From positions 99,030,355-99,094,354 of the forward strand of contig CM043943.1 in the NCBI GenBank assembly GCA_014529385.2: 64,000 nucleotides of DNA, read 5' to 3'. Position numbers and translations under genes: made by a program. This DNA comes from Adiantum capillus-veneris (lineage: Eukaryota; Streptophyta; Polypodiopsida; Polypodiales; Pteridaceae). Positions within the stretch are counted from its first letter, which is position 1. The number at the start of each line of letters is the position of its first letter. Below the pieces are notes generated by a model. That model searched no databases. It saw nothing but the letters and a program-made list of their open reading frames with translations, and had not been told where the DNA came from. Below are positions 41,474 to 54,129 of the stretch, in pieces.

Positions 41474-42249
41474 AAATTCCAAAATACTTCTGCTTGTGGG
41501 ATTAAATATCTCTAAAAATAGAAAAAGTTGTAGCTTTTCATAAGAAGACTGATTGTCTATCAATACAAGATGCTAAGTAAATTGGAATTCGAGTTGATTT
41601 GAAAGGGCTCATTAATTTTAGACATAATTGCTTTTTTTTGCGATGCAAATAAGCACTCAAAAATGGATCTCAATTGTCAAAAAGGGATAAAGATTAAAAA
41701 ATCTTGAACAATCCAACCAAAATAGACAAAGGGTATTTTGAGAATTTTGAAATTTTAAGGGTATTTTATAATTTTCCACAAATTAGAGGCGAATTTTGGT
41801 TTTACATCTTAATTTTAGCGGGGGAAGGTGAGACCATTGTCTAACCAGTCATGACCCTGTTTCCCTTTCCTTTTAAACTTTTCACTCTTTCAAGCCCTAA
41901 AGCATCACCCAAGATACCCCTTAAAACAATGAAAAAGAAGATTGGTAGGGACATACCTACATCCAACTTCCCCATTAACCGACGAAGATTTTGATCGTAT
42001 TTTTGCTAGATGCAACTTAACTTTAATCCTTATGAAATGAAAACTAATTTTGCCATTTTTCTTCTACTTTACCAAGTGAACCTTGCATTTTCAGAAACTC
42101 TATGTGATGCGTATCCGATGCCCAATACCTAGCTAAAGGCTTCTTTTTTTGTGTAATTCAACAATGAGGTGGCTCTAACCAAAGTTTTATCTAAAAGCTT
42201 ATTGTTCCTTAATTGGCCGCCAGTTTGTGTGTTTCCTTGGGATCCATCT
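41474..42249. other. AT-rich DNA, nothing recognised
   Basis: No gene or repeat identified. Confidence 0.6.
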
Positions 42250-43100
42250 TTTTAATCTCTTGATTCCAGGATATGTGTCTAATACGGGTTGAGTTCATCA
42301 ATCTCATGAGAAGCAACTTGAAAGATGTAGCGACGGCCTTAGGTACCTTTTCATTTGTACCATCACACAGAGCAATAGGTACCACCGTCAATAAAGTTTG
42401 TATTTGGTGGGACCTCAAAAAGGCCCAGCCCAAGAATCTAGTAGTAAATGTGGAGGCCGGTCTCAAGGTCATCCCTATGAAGTTTGGCACCTTCTTTGGG
42501 GCATGCTTCAAGTGCAACAAATTTGGGCACTTTGCAAGGTCTTGTCCTATCGCCTTGACCAAGAACTCACATCTAGTACATGGTGGAAAAAACAAGCCTG
42601 CATCATGGTGGTGGTAGATGGATACTGAAGACGCGGCTTCCCCACAAAAGATTATTGAGAAGGCACAAGAAAACAGGCAGCCTATTAATAGCAAGGAATC
42701 CATAGTGAAATTGGAGAAACACATAAGAGTCCATATAAGAAACACAAAGGCCACCTTCGAAAACTAATTCACGGCCATTGCCCATAAACAAACATCACCC
42801 CTAGTATTTCAAAATATTGCTTTGTCTCCTACATTTAGAAAGAAAGAAGAAGGATGGCATCATGTATCCAACATCTCATACAAGTGGTTCAAACCCCAAG
42901 CCCAGGTGGCTGGGCAAAGCAAAGAAACCCCGCTAGAAAATCTCAAATTCCCCATCCTCTATGATAATATCTTTTAGGTTCTTTGGGAGGCCAACTCAGA
43001 AAACCTCATGGTAACTGAGGGAAATGGGAAAGGCCCAATGGCAGAGGACAACAATATAGAGGGCATGGAGGATGAGTCTCTAGAGGTAGAGGATTTTTTA
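42250..43100 (+). pseudogene. LINE ORF1 (gag-like) with zinc knuckle
   Basis: Nucleic-acid-binding ORF1 of a plant L1-type LINE. Plus frame: RVEFINLMRSNLKDVATALG, IGTTVNKVCIWWDLKKAQPK, VEAGLKVIPMKFGTFFGACF, then CFKCNKFGHFARSC, an intact C-x2-C-x4-H-x4-C knuckle near 42510-42545. After a stop at 42615-42617 a polar tail can be followed to about 43110 (VTEGNGKGPMAEDNNIEGME). The DUF4283 start lies upstream and is eroded. Confidence 0.8.
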
Positions 43101-43104
43101 CCCC

Positions 43105-43930
43105 TCTCTCAGTAATGGAAGCGTTTAATCGTGGAACGTGAAGGGGCTTAAAACCTCGAAGAAAAGCTCCCTTTTCTGGGAGGAAGTCAAAAAAGTCAAA
43201 GAAATCAACTTTTGGGTTGTTAGCAGCATCACCTTGAAGCGGCGAACAAAAGAAAGAAAGCACTTGGGAAGAAGCTAGTCTTTTATAGAGATGGTGTAGA
43301 AGAATTCAATGGAGTCCTCACTGTGGTGGACAGGGATCTAGAGCCTAAGGTGGTCTTCAATCACCAATCTGAGAGAGCTTTAGGATTTAAGATCAAGTGG
43401 GCAAATTGGCACATTCCCATCATAAATGTAAATGGACCCTGCTCAATGAAGGAAATAGCAAAGTTGTGGGAGCACTTGAAAGAAGTCCAAGTTAAAGGGG
43501 AATGGCTCCTAGTGCGAGACTTTAATATGGTGGAGAAGAGAAACAATAGAACATGATCATTTGACATGATAATTGGGAACAAAATCCAAATGGCTTAGCC
43601 TATGTGAGAAATGGGCATAAGTGGACATGTGGGAGGTGGGCCCCTGGAAAAACACGCTAGGGTTCACATACACCAATTTACAATATGCTGGCATGGCATC
43701 TTATATGGATCGTGCTTTTGTTCTCATCAAGCTGATTAGTTGCCCTCTTCTTTGAAAATGAAGGTGGTAACTTCATAGTGCCTGTAGGATAAGTGTGAAA
43801 TTCATAAAAAACAAAAGGAGAAGGCCTTTGTCTCCAAGGGTCTACAAAGCTACTTACGACAAGGACTCACCTGTTCAAAGACCCTGTCCACTTGAAAGCG
43901 TTGGACAAGCTGCATAAAGATGTGGATGTG
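43105..43930 (+). pseudogene. LINE ORF2 endonuclease
   Basis: Nicks target DNA to prime reverse transcription. Weak start near 43110-43250 (GLKTSKKSSLFWEEVKKVKE). The clear part is 43323-43556: DRDLEPKVVFNHQSERALGF, WHIPIINVNGP (the 'I.NVYGP' strand) and VKGEWLLVRDFNMVEKRNNR, where the usual GDFN catalytic block reads RDFN. Further pieces (FTYTNLQYAGMASYMDRAF, the 'S.LDR.LV' block) lie around 43660-43720. Confidence 0.78.
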
Positions 43931-43931
43931 G

Positions 43932-44203
43932 CAAGCCCTAGGGCTTGAGGGGGTTACTATATGTAAAACCTATATATCACGTGTGTTCAAGCACTATTTT
44001 TAAAACCCCTTAGCTGTGAATTTCTCACCAATAAGAGGGACCCTTATCCTATTCAATCTGTAGTTTTTTTTCAATATCATTTTTTTCAACACCCTTCTAT
44101 ATGTAAAACTGTGAAAAACATATAGAATAAAATAATCCCCAATGCAGAACCCATCTGATAGGCATTTTTTTATTGTAGTGACCTCCCTAAGCCCTAGGGC
44201 CTG
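43932..44203. mobile_element. MITE-like insertion in the LINE
   Basis: Ends are inverted repeats: left 'caagccctagggcttgaggg' then 'ggttacta'; right, reverse-complemented, 'caggccctagggcttaggga' then 'ggtcacta'. About 26 of 30 positions pair. The 272-bp body has no coding potential, is AT-rich and repeats 'tatatgtaaaac' twice. It lies between the endonuclease and RT parts of the LINE, where no such sequence is expected. I see no convincing target duplication, so superfamily is open. Confidence 0.6.
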
Positions 44204-44279
44204 TAATATCTTCGCCAAAAATATACATCAAAACTCTAGGCCCTAGAAGAAAGAAGTATCAAAAGGAGCACTGAAAGTG

Positions 44280-45800
44280 GCTTGCTGACAAAGTAGATCT
44301 ATTAACCTCCAAAAAATAGGAAGGGTATGCCTCAAAAGTGGTGCATTAAAGGGGACTTGACCGATTACCAACTTGAGGAGGTGACGAGGGCCAAAATCTT
44401 ATCCAGAGAAACCTACCTTCGATCGGAGGAGGCCAATTGAGAATAAAAGATGGATCGAAGATAAAGGGGACTTGACTACCAACTTGAGGAGGTGACAAAG
44501 GCCAGAATCTGATCCAAATAAACCTACCTTCAGCCCCGGAGGAGGCCAATTGAGCACACTTCTTGCCCCTCAAAGTAAAGAGAAATTGGGGCCTTGTACA
44601 CTTGCTCATCAGTGGGGAAGGAAATGTTATTAAGGACCCATACAAAAAACCGAGTTGATGCTTGACCATTTGCAATAGATTATAGGCCAACCCAAGGCCC
44701 ATGTCCCTAAGATAGAGGAAGCCAGATCTACTCTTCTTGGGAGAGTCAAAAAAAAGAAATCCCTTTCTGAAGCCAACATGTTGGAGAAGGCATTCACCGA
44801 GGAATAATGCTCTTTTTTGCTACGACATTTAGCCAAAGAGAAGTCCCCTGGATGGGACGGATTGAATGTTGAGTTCTTCAAAGCATATCAGGATGATCTC
44901 AAGTCCCCTATCACGTGAATGGCTAAAGAAGACTTGGTCGATAGACTCATGGACTTAAGCATTAAAAGGGGCCTCATCAAACCTATCCCCAAACAAGTTT
45001 GTTGCTCCCAACTAAAACATTGTTTCCCCATAACTATGATGTTAGTTTCTTGTAAGATTATTGCCAAAACTATAGCCCTCAGACTCTCTCCCCTCTTGGA
45101 AAAAGTCATTACTCCCCACATCATGGATTTATCAAGGGAAGGTCAATCTATGATAATATCTTGATAGCAATGGTGGCCATAGAATATGTTGCTTTCACTA
45201 AGAAAAAGTGAATCTTGCTACAATTGGATTTGGTTAAAGCTTATGAGAAGATCATATGGTCATTCATTGAAGATGTCATGAAAACATTGGGCTTTGGGGC
45301 ATAAATGGGTCGATTAGTAAGCACCCTTGGTGTTGGTAGCCGATCTGAGCTCCTATTCAATGAGAGAATTGTGGGTGCATTTGAGGGAAAAATATAAATC
45401 AAATAGGGGTGTCCACTTGCCCCTCTAATGTTTGCCATTGAATCCCATCCTCTCGTGAAATTACTTGAAGATAGTGCTACGAAAGGGGAAATTCAAGGGC
45501 TATCTCTATCGAACAACGACCAACTTTTGGCAAAGTTATTTGTAGATGACTCCCTGTTCTTCTTCAAAGCGTGCCCGCAGGTAATAAGGAAGCTTTGGAG
45601 ATGGAAAAATGTATGCCATAGCATCAGGATCAACGTGTAGTATGAAAAAATCAAGATTGATCTCCCTCTTTGAGAACAACCATTTGATTTGACTATATGG
45701 ACCGGGGAGATAGTGTCAAAGAGAACATTTTCTAGCACCTGGGAGCCCCTTTGGGGTTTACACTTTGATTTGCCTACATAGATTAGAGACTGTTTTTTAG
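44280..45800 (+). pseudogene. LINE ORF2 reverse transcriptase
   Basis: Plus strand, several frames: LAKEKSPGWDGLNVEFFKAY (the 'KSPGPDG....F' start), RGLIKPIPKQ, HCFPITMMLVSCKIIAKTIA, LRLSPLLEKVITP (the 'RPI.L....YKI.AK.LA.RL' block), LLQLDLVKAYEKI (the 'K.DF.KAYD' block with catalytic Asp), LAPLMFAIESHPL ('PLSP.LF'), LAKLFVDDSLFFFKAC (the 'FADD' block, here FVDD) and finally LGAPLGFTL near 45735 ('YLGVPLG'). A local 115-bp tandem duplication lies at about 44354-44540. The element breaks off near 45800, lacking the RT C-terminal region and tail. Confidence 0.85.
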
Positions 45801-46660
45801 AGTACACTTGATTGTGACGCTTTTTAGTTTTTTTGGGTTTTGAGCTTGAGTGCACACACACCGATTACTCTCTTTAGAGTACTAAAAATATTGCTGATCA
45901 ACAAGGCAATAACATATGAAGTGTTGGATTTTGAAAACCTCAAAAGACTAATGCATGGACGACCATTTACATGCAGATCCACTTGAACCGTTCTCGATGT
46001 TTTAGGGTACAACAACCCAGTCCGATAATCTAGAATGAGGTTTTATTGCAGGAGTTTGGACACATAAATGGCATGAGCAGAGTTTGACAAAATGTTCTTT
46101 TGGCATTGAGATATTTAGGCTTACATAATTGGAATATTGTAGCATAAAGATCAATTTGTTGGCCTTTTTTGAAGGATTGTTTAGCGGTCTTTTATGATTA
46201 GTTGGCTAGATTGTTCAATCAATTGGATGATGACTCAAGCTTGACCACATAGTATTACAGATTTATCTATGAAGCATAATGCAGGTTTTTGATTTTTTTA
46301 ATGATCTAACACACCTTTTTGCAATAACAGTGATGTTAACCATAGTGATAAACAACGGTATACTTTTCATGTGGATATATAGAAGGACTATAAGTATCTT
46401 GAATAACCTGGTTGCTACCTTTTCAGATCTCACACATGTTTTTGGGTTGGAAAATCATGGTTTTTTGTAGCTCATACTGAACTTTTTTCACATTCATGAC
46501 GATAGGAATATAAATGTAGCCTTATAGTTGTAGTTGAGTATACTCACATTAGTGAGTTCTGCACTATGAAATACTCTTTAATGCTTTTCTTTTTTGGGGA
46601 ATAGATGCATACCTTTTGAGATTAATGTTAGTAATTTACTCTAAAATCACTCCAATATTT
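45800..46660. other. AT-rich DNA, nothing recognised
   Basis: Short open frames only (for example 46279-46470), hydrophobic by composition. No gene recognised. Confidence 0.5.
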
Positions 46661-46669
46661 ATAAAAGAG

Positions 46670-46975
46670 CCTTAATCCTCATGTTATGAGATAGCATTGG
46701 ATTGAACTTTTGAAAATTGATCCATATTACAAAGGAGATGCTACCCATTTCTTTTGAAATTAAAAGATGTAAATAAATGACTCAATCTTTAAACATAATA
46801 CTTAGATCTATGCTAGGTTGCTAGTTTTTCTTGTAATTCTTGATACCGATAATAAGGGGAGGGGGTCATTGACACCTGTCTTCCCAATTATTGCCAAGTA
46901 TTGATGGACTTGCATTTTTTGGATGGTGGTAAATAACATGTCTCTCCCTTGGAGTTACGATAGAGACTTTAATTG
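46670..46975 (+). repeat. Repeat family R, copy 1 (5' part)
   Basis: Matches 51487-51830: 'ccttaatcctcatgt', 'gagatagcattg', 'acaaaggagatgct', 'aagggga gggggtc', 'ttgacacctgtctt' and a degenerate 'ggatggtggtaaata' box at 46921. The unit probably runs on to the short 'aaacacacagac' at 47196. Confidence 0.7.
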
Positions 46976-47520
46976 TAGCAAGAGATCCATTTCCATAAAC
47001 TTGTCTAAGTTCTATTAATGTAGTACAATGTTTGTAAAGTTTCAAAGTCCATATGGTGATAATGTAGTGTCAAAGTCTTTACAAAGGATTTTGTAACGAA
47101 ATGGTTCTTGTATATGGTTGTAATGTATTGTTATGTAATAGCTTATTTAATACAATTGTGCAAATGTGGTTCAAATTGAAGGGATTTTTAATCTAAACAC
47201 ACAGACAATCTCCCTACTAGTCTTTGATCAGACTAGTGCCATACTTGCTGATTGCACTTAAAGAATCTATTAAAAAATAGTATGATAATTCCTATCTATC
47301 CTGACCTTTATCAAATTGGTATATGTCAGAATATGGGTTGTAAAACTCTAATGATTGGAGTTATCTTGTCGCAATCTCACTATACACGTCACTGAAAAGT
47401 GATGGATTTAGATGTACTAAAATAGTATGGAATTTTTGACAGAACGATATGATATGTTGGGAATAGGAATAGGACATACAAGGTATTGATTCTCAACACT
47501 GAGAAAGTATTTGTAGCTTG

Positions 47521-48083
47521 ACAAATTTAAAGAAATGGAAAGTACTTGGGATATTGCTCCTAGTTTTTTAGACAATGGCTAGTCTAATATTTAATCCGAG
47601 GATTTTTGAGAATATAATTGCTTTGTGAAAGAGTATTGAATTAAATACTAGTAGTTCCACTTGCATCCAAAGGGGTGATGGCTTCTGATGCATTACAATT
47701 ACATACTCTATGCTAAATAATTATAAAAACAAATTTTCTAGGATAGTAGTTTAGGTTAAAAAGTTTTGAGTAGGACAAGGATAACAAATGATAGGTTCTT
47801 TGACACTTGTAGTTTGTATTCAAGGTTAATGAATTTGTTGTCTTGTTTATTTAGATGTAGGTGAGAATGCTATTTTTACTTAAGATGGTTTAGCTTAGCT
47901 GCTATTAAGCTTTAAAGACCCCTACTAACTTCAACTTGGAAAAATGACTCATTTTTACTATATTGTAAAGAATGAATATAATATTGAGTCATTTTTGTAA
48001 AAATCATTTTCCAATGATCTAAATCTAGTTGTCTTTTGAATGTTATGTTCTTTTGTGTATATGTATTAATACAACACACACAT
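47521..48083 (+). repeat. Repeat family R, copy 2
   Basis: About 560 bp, matching 57419-58069 at roughly 85% by eye: shared 'aaagaaatggaaagtacttg', 'caatggctagtctaatattt', 'gagaatataattgctttgtg', 'taggttctttgacac', and the box GATGTAGGTGAG at 47854. It ends in 'acaacacacacat' (48071-48083). Confidence 0.85.
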
Positions 48084-48758
48084 CCTAAACAAAAACCTCT
48101 CCCAAGTAACTAGGTGGACTAGGACGTTGGATTTAGATTATTTATGATCTATAGGCTTTGATTGACCCACTGTCTCTAATTTGTTGATAGGTTGACATGT
48201 GTTAGGTGTTCTTTATTTGACTACAGACTAGGTTCTTGCTCACGGATATTGGCTTTGCTAGTTTTAGGTTGTTGGTTATTCTACATTTACTCACCCATGT
48301 TTAATTAATTGGATTTTTGTGTTGTCAAGAACATCTAATTTTGGAGTCTTTTGTTTTAGGTAATTGACTACAAATGTCATCCATACTACTTTCTACTGGT
48401 TGACAAAGCCTTAAAACTCCTAATGGGTTAAAATGAGGGTATAATGGTCTCTATAGACATTATCGGCGGATATTGTTTAAGTATCAACTATTGTGTTCTG
48501 ACTCTTGAGCATAATTTATGCTATACTATCTTCATGGTTGTGAGTATTACAACTTGTTTGGCTTCAAACTTGACTTTTTTACTCTCATCAACTTGATGAG
48601 GCTGTAAGCACACACTCAATGGGCCTACTGCCTTAACATTGAGTATGGTGCATGGGTAAGGTGGGAGCACACCCATATGCATACACACACATGCACACAC
48701 ACATTAGGTCAATGTACTTGGTTGTGATTGCTATATGGTGCATGGGTAAGGGTGGGTG

Positions 48759-48761
<3 letters not shown>

Positions 48762-48800
<39 letters not shown>
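48762..48800. repeat. (CT)n microsatellite
   Basis: About 19 CT units. A shorter (AC)n lies at 48884-48903. Confidence 0.88.
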
Positions 48801-48805
<5 letters not shown>

Positions 48806-49391
48806 CTAGCTGACAATTACTTGCCGTGTAATGTTCTCACTCAATAACACCAAATGAACTTCTCCTTGGGGTTGAGAGAAGGCCACACACACACACACAC
48901 ACACCCCATCAAAAAAAGCTCATGCAGGTAACCTAAGCATGTCCATTGTTGTCTTTACATATACCCACATGTGGGTAGAAATATTGAGTTTAACACCTCG
49001 TACTAAACCCTAGCTTCAATTGGTCCTACTTACAAAACCGGCTTAACACCATCTTGCCAATATGTGAGTAAGCACACACCGCATATACATGTTCGCAATT
49101 CAAACACATGCTTAGGAATGAATACCCACTTATACGTTGTTGATTCACCAAGGTTATGAGACCATCTTATCTTTACTTTGCATGGGAAACATTAAACAGT
49201 GCATGCTCAAACCATTCTCCTTTTACGGTATCAAATTCATGGTAGCATTTCTAATATATTATCTCATCTCTTGTCGCATCCTCATTGGACTAACAGATTA
49301 CCATCCCTTTATTATAGCGTGCTCACTTGCCTGCCCATTGTACACATATTGCACACATGACTTTCCACTTGGGTAGATCACGCTCTCTCTG

Positions 49392-49519
<128 letters not shown>

Positions 49520-49756
49520 GGTCATGCGCATGTGAACACACAAGTATTATGGTACTTCATGGCATTGATACTATCTCTCTATAATTGCATGCATAATATG
49601 TTTTGGCATGCACAGATTATTGTGAAGCATATCCACTCACACGCCCACCTCCACAGAAGTTTCGAGTTGGGATCTGGGTTATCGAGGTTGATTGCCACCC
49701 CCTCTCGATAGAAAGAGCTCGTTAATCTTTTGCATACATACATCGGCAAGCTGGAT

Positions 49757-49790
49757 CACACACACACACACACACACACAACACACACAA
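49757..49790. repeat. (AC)n microsatellite
   Basis: About 13 CA units with one break, 240 bp after the long CA tract. Confidence 0.88.
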
Positions 49791-50116
49791 GGTTGCTCCC
49801 ATAACCATTGGTTTATCAGTGCCTACAACCAGTCATCTTGGCAAGCAAGGTTGAATCCCCTGAGGTTTCTGGTCTAGTGTATCTTCGGGTTCCTGCTACA
49901 TCAGTACTGACACACAACACCTGCTTCATCAATTATGAAAAACAACATCATCGAGGTAGGTGCACCTACTCATTTCGAAAAAAAGTATATATTCTATTGA
50001 GTTTCTTTACTTGCATATATAAAAGATGTTTCTGATCTGTATTACTTTTTCAAACTCTTATGGGGTCTGGCTGTGACTTCACCTAATGCAATAAGTCTAA
50101 ACAACATCAATAACAT

Positions 50117-50540
50117 GGTAGTAGTAGGACATGTGGGGTGCATAGATTTTGTAGTAAGTGGATACATGTTTCACACTTTAACACACAATAATCGAGTTCA
50201 ATCATCGATCCTGAAATTGAGGGTTTGTTAATTGCTGACCTTTTTGAAGGTTGTTGATCTTTTTATGTTGAGCAGCGGACTAAAAATTCTTTGATCAAAT
50301 AGTTGACTACTTAGACTCCTTATACTCGACTATATAGTATTACATATATACCTTGGAAGCATATTGTTTCTAAACGACATCAATACATGGTAGTAGTAGG
50401 ACATGTGGGGTGCATAGATTTCGTAGCATGTGGATACATATTTCACACTTCAACACACAATTGGGTTCAATCATCGACTCTAAAATTGAGGAATTGTTAT
50501 TTGCTGGCTTTTTGAAGGCTTATGATCTTTTTATGATGTG
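50117..50540 (+). repeat. Tandem duplication, unit about 270 bp
   Basis: 'ggtagtagtaggacatgtgg', 'ggtgcatagattt', 'gtggatacat', 'ttcacact', 'gttcaatcatcga' and 'tttttgaaggt/ct' occur in the same order from 50117 and again from 50389, with about 10% difference. Confidence 0.85.
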
Positions 50541-50619
50541 TGTCTGTTGATAGATTGGAATTGCTATGCATAAGTGATAGATTCAACATTTGGACTCAAG
50601 GTTTTTGGACTCGAAAGTA

Positions 50620-50860
50620 GCACATTTACATTGTTTTACTTTTTGAATTATGAAGCTTTGGATTGGGTACTAGAAGCCTTAAACCTCTTGTGAGGGTCTC
50701 AGCAGAGATGGCATGGATTGGATATTTGAGAATTGTCCATTTTACATTGTTTTACTTTTTGAATTATGAAGCTTTGGATTGGGCACTAGAAGCCTTAAAC
50801 CTCTTGTGAGGGTCTCAACAGAGATGGCATGGATTGGATATTTGAGAATTTGTCCATTTT
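50620..50860 (+). repeat. Tandem duplication, unit about 117 bp
   Basis: 'attgttttactttttgaatt', 'atgaagctttggattggg', 'agaagccttaaacctcttgt', 'ggcatggattggatatttga' repeat head to tail from 50620 and 50739 with very few differences, so this is a recent duplication. Confidence 0.9.
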
Positions 50861-51486
50861 ACAAAGGAAATGTTGCCCATATTTGTACTTTTTAGAGATT
50901 GGCAAACTAGAAGATCAAATAATATATAACATAACTTTTGAAATTGTTTTCTTTTTTTGACACCATTAACCTCCTGTTGAGGGTCTCAAATGAGATGTCT
51001 TTGACTGGAAATTGGAACTTCTATCCGCTATGAGGTTCGACTTGATGACATCAAGCTGACTACGAACCTGACTAGCATCATAAAGTTAATTTTGTATACA
51101 CGGATCGAGACCCTGAACCTTAAAGAAAACTCTAAAATTAATTTTATTGAATGAGGTTTAAAAGCATGGCGTGAAATCATACTTTTTGTGGTTGACAATA
51201 ATTAATTGATGGAATGCTGTCCTTTTTTCTATGACTCTAAACTGCATCTGGAACTGTCGTTATGCACAAAAAACCGGTTTGGTGTGTTTACATCCAATAA
51301 GCAGTATATCAAACGTTCTTTAAATATCAAAAAGCATTCTATATCCAGTCCTTTTAATCTTAACTGCATTTCCATGGGAATGACACCATTGTTGGTGGGA
51401 AAAGAAACATAAAAGGCTTTTTGGTGAATAGAAGTATAATTTTTAAACTTAGTGTTACTGTTGGACTTTGAATACATCCCAATGTT

Positions 51487-52090
51487 TTTAAAAAACGGCC
51501 TTAATCCTCATGTGAGGGTCTTGGATGAGATGGCAATTGAGTGGAGTTTTGAAATCTGATTCAAACTATAAAGGAGACGCTGTCCGATTTTTTTTTTGTG
51601 GAATTAAATGATGTAAACATTATCGTAAAGAAATGGCTCATTCTTTAAACTTCATAAATGATCTAGATTATGTTGTTAGTTTTTGTTGTAATTTTTGACA
51701 CTAATAACAAGGGGAGGGAGTCGTTGACACCTGTCTTACCAAGTAATGCTAGTTGTGATAGGCTTGTGTTTCTTGGATGGTGACAGGTAAGAGATTCTTT
51801 CCTTGGGATTACAACAACAACTACAGCAATAACAGAAGATCGTCCAATGTAACAGCTAGATCCTTCTCCATATAGATGTAGTGGAAGCTCATCCCAAAGG
51901 GTGGACACATAGAGATACAACACTAAGGTATCAATTTGTAATTCTCAAAGATCAAATTTTGATCTAATGACTATATTATCCATTAGATACACAATGTTGT
52001 ATTGGTGTATATGAAATGATAATTGAAGTTTATGACATCTTGTTTACGATTGTCTAAGTATGGTTCAATTATGAGGGTATTTTCATACTT

Positions 52091-52123
<33 letters not shown>
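51487..52123 (+). repeat. Repeat family R, copy 3
   Basis: Homologous to copy 1: 'ccttaatcctcatgtgaggg', 'aaaggagacgctgtcc', 'aacaaggggagggagtc', 'ttgacacctgtctta', the box GGATGGTGACAGGTAAG at 51775, and an (AC)n tract at 52093-52123. Confidence 0.8.
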
Positions 52124-52124
<1 letters not shown>

Positions 52125-53044
52125 TGTATTACTTGCCTATAAGATTCTCTAGCATCATTGACATCCTGAATTCTACTAAACATGCTTCTTGGTTTTACTA
52201 TATAGGGTATCCACCATGGGATACGTCCCTTATAAATCGTAAGTGATACTAAAAACCTAATAAAGTGGTGCCTTTTGTAAACCTGGCCGTGAAGGCGCTA
52301 TGGTGGTTTTTTCACCTTGGCATACCGCATCACAGCGGCCTCGCTGTCTCGGATCCCCAGGAGAGGATCACTCCACTCATTACTCTCTACACACTACACT
52401 GTGATGGCGGCCTTCATCCTCCTTCTATTTAAGAGGTGAGGACGCATATCTGCCCCTCACTTAGCATTGTATGTGTTTTTGCTTGCATAAATTGTAAGGA
52501 ACTGTGTGTCTATTCTATACTGCACCAAAATATGGAGCTTTCAACACAAACAACACACGTTGGCTACTCGGCTTGTTATCATGAGTTTTGTTGCAAACCT
52601 ATTTTTTAGGGAAATATAAATGGTATGGTGTTGCTCTATCAGTTTGATGGTATGGCACATTGTGTGGTTTTTACTCAGCGTAGCAATACTTGTTTAAAGA
52701 TGGTTGGTCGATAAGTACATGGCTTATGGTTGATGGTTTTTGGTTGGCAAAGCTTTGACCCCAGTACTGGGTTTTGGTTTTCAGTAAGCTCGGCATAATA
52801 CAGTCCTATGGTTTTGATTATAGGCGATCTTTAGAATTTGGGGTATGACATATTAGTTGTTGCCGCTTAAACTCAGATTCTTGGTAGCTCTACGTTAACT
52901 GTCCACTGGTTTTGGAAAAAAATTGGGGTTGCTGCCGCTTGGCTTGGCAAGGCAGTACTTGTTGTTAAAAACCTGACAAATTGATGGTGCTTATTGTTCA
53001 AAAAATAGCTTTGGGATTGGCTTTGGGATTAACTTGGGACTGTC

Positions 53045-53545
53045 ACATATAGTGTGGTAAGGCCCACTGTTTGGGTTGGCTAAGTGAATATAAAAGGGTT
53101 TTTGACCTACTGCACAGTGATGTTGGATGTGTTTTGCTAGGGTTTATAGGGGAGTTTGTCCCGGTTGCATACCGATGTTGTACTTGTTCATTACTTGGTT
53201 GTTTGGATGAGAGAATGCAATACATGATTTGCATTCACATGGGTGGGTATAGTTTTTAGTTTTTTTGAAAAAAAGCTTTGGGATTGACTTGGTACTTTCG
53301 CTTCAGCATGGTATATTGATCATTGTCACATAAAGCATGGTAAGGCCCATCGTTTGGGTTGGCTAAGTGAATATAAAGGGTTATTTTGACCTACTGCGCA
53401 TTGACGTTGGATGTTTTTTTCTAGGGTTTGTAGGGGAGTTTGCCTTGGTTGCATACCGATGATGTACTTGTTCATTACTTGGTTGTTTGGATGACATGAT
53501 GCAATACATTAGTTGCATTCAAATGGGCGGGTGTAGTTTCTTGGT
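53045..53545 (+). repeat. Tandem duplication, unit about 285 bp
   Basis: 'ggtaaggcccactgtttggg', 'ttggctaagtgaatataaa', 'gacctactgc', 'ctagggttt', 'gttgcataccgatg', 'tgtacttgttcattacttgg' repeat from 53045 and again from 53330, roughly 90% alike. Confidence 0.88.
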
Positions 53546-53619
53546 GTTTTTTTTTTTAAAAACCCGTATAAACATCTAGTCCTTTTTTGGTTTTTGACAT
53601 TCGGAACTAGCTGGATACC

Positions 53620-54055
53620 ACTTGGTTTGCTAAGAGATTGGATTCCATATAGACATAAACTGTATCTGTTCTGAATAAACATAAACAAGTTTGAACCATT
53701 GATGAAATTTTTTAGGCTTCTTTTATGGATTCATATGATGGAGCCCCATTAATCCGAAAAAACTCAATAAATTGTTTGGGGAGATAAGACACTTGGATTA
53801 GAAGGGGTTATGGCCTTCTAATTTAAATAATACCACTTGTTTTGCTAAGAGATTGGATTCCATATAAACATAAACTGTATTTGTTCTGAATAAACATAAA
53901 CAAGTTTGAACTATTGATGGAAATTTTTAGGCTTCTTTTACGACTTCATATGATGGAGCCCCATTTATTCAAAAAAAGTCAATAAATTGTTTGATGGGGG
54001 GATAAGACACTTGGATTAGAAGGGGTTATGGCCTTCTAATCAAAATAATATTATA
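53620..54055 (+). repeat. Tandem duplication, unit about 210 bp
   Basis: 'gctaagagattggattccat', 'ataaacataaacaagtttga', 'tatgatggagcccca', 'gataagacacttggattaga' and 'aggggttatggccttctaat' repeat from 53620 and 53830, over 90% alike. Confidence 0.9.
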
Positions 54056-54129
54056 TCTATACTAAAAATTAACTTTGGGATGATAAAATATTTTTTGAAT
54101 ACATAAATACTTTGGACTAAGCTTGCAAA

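Noticed and set aside
43932-44203. Mutator or Tc1-type assignment of the inverted-repeat insertion
   Set aside because: No 9-bp duplication or TA duplication could be seen at the edges.
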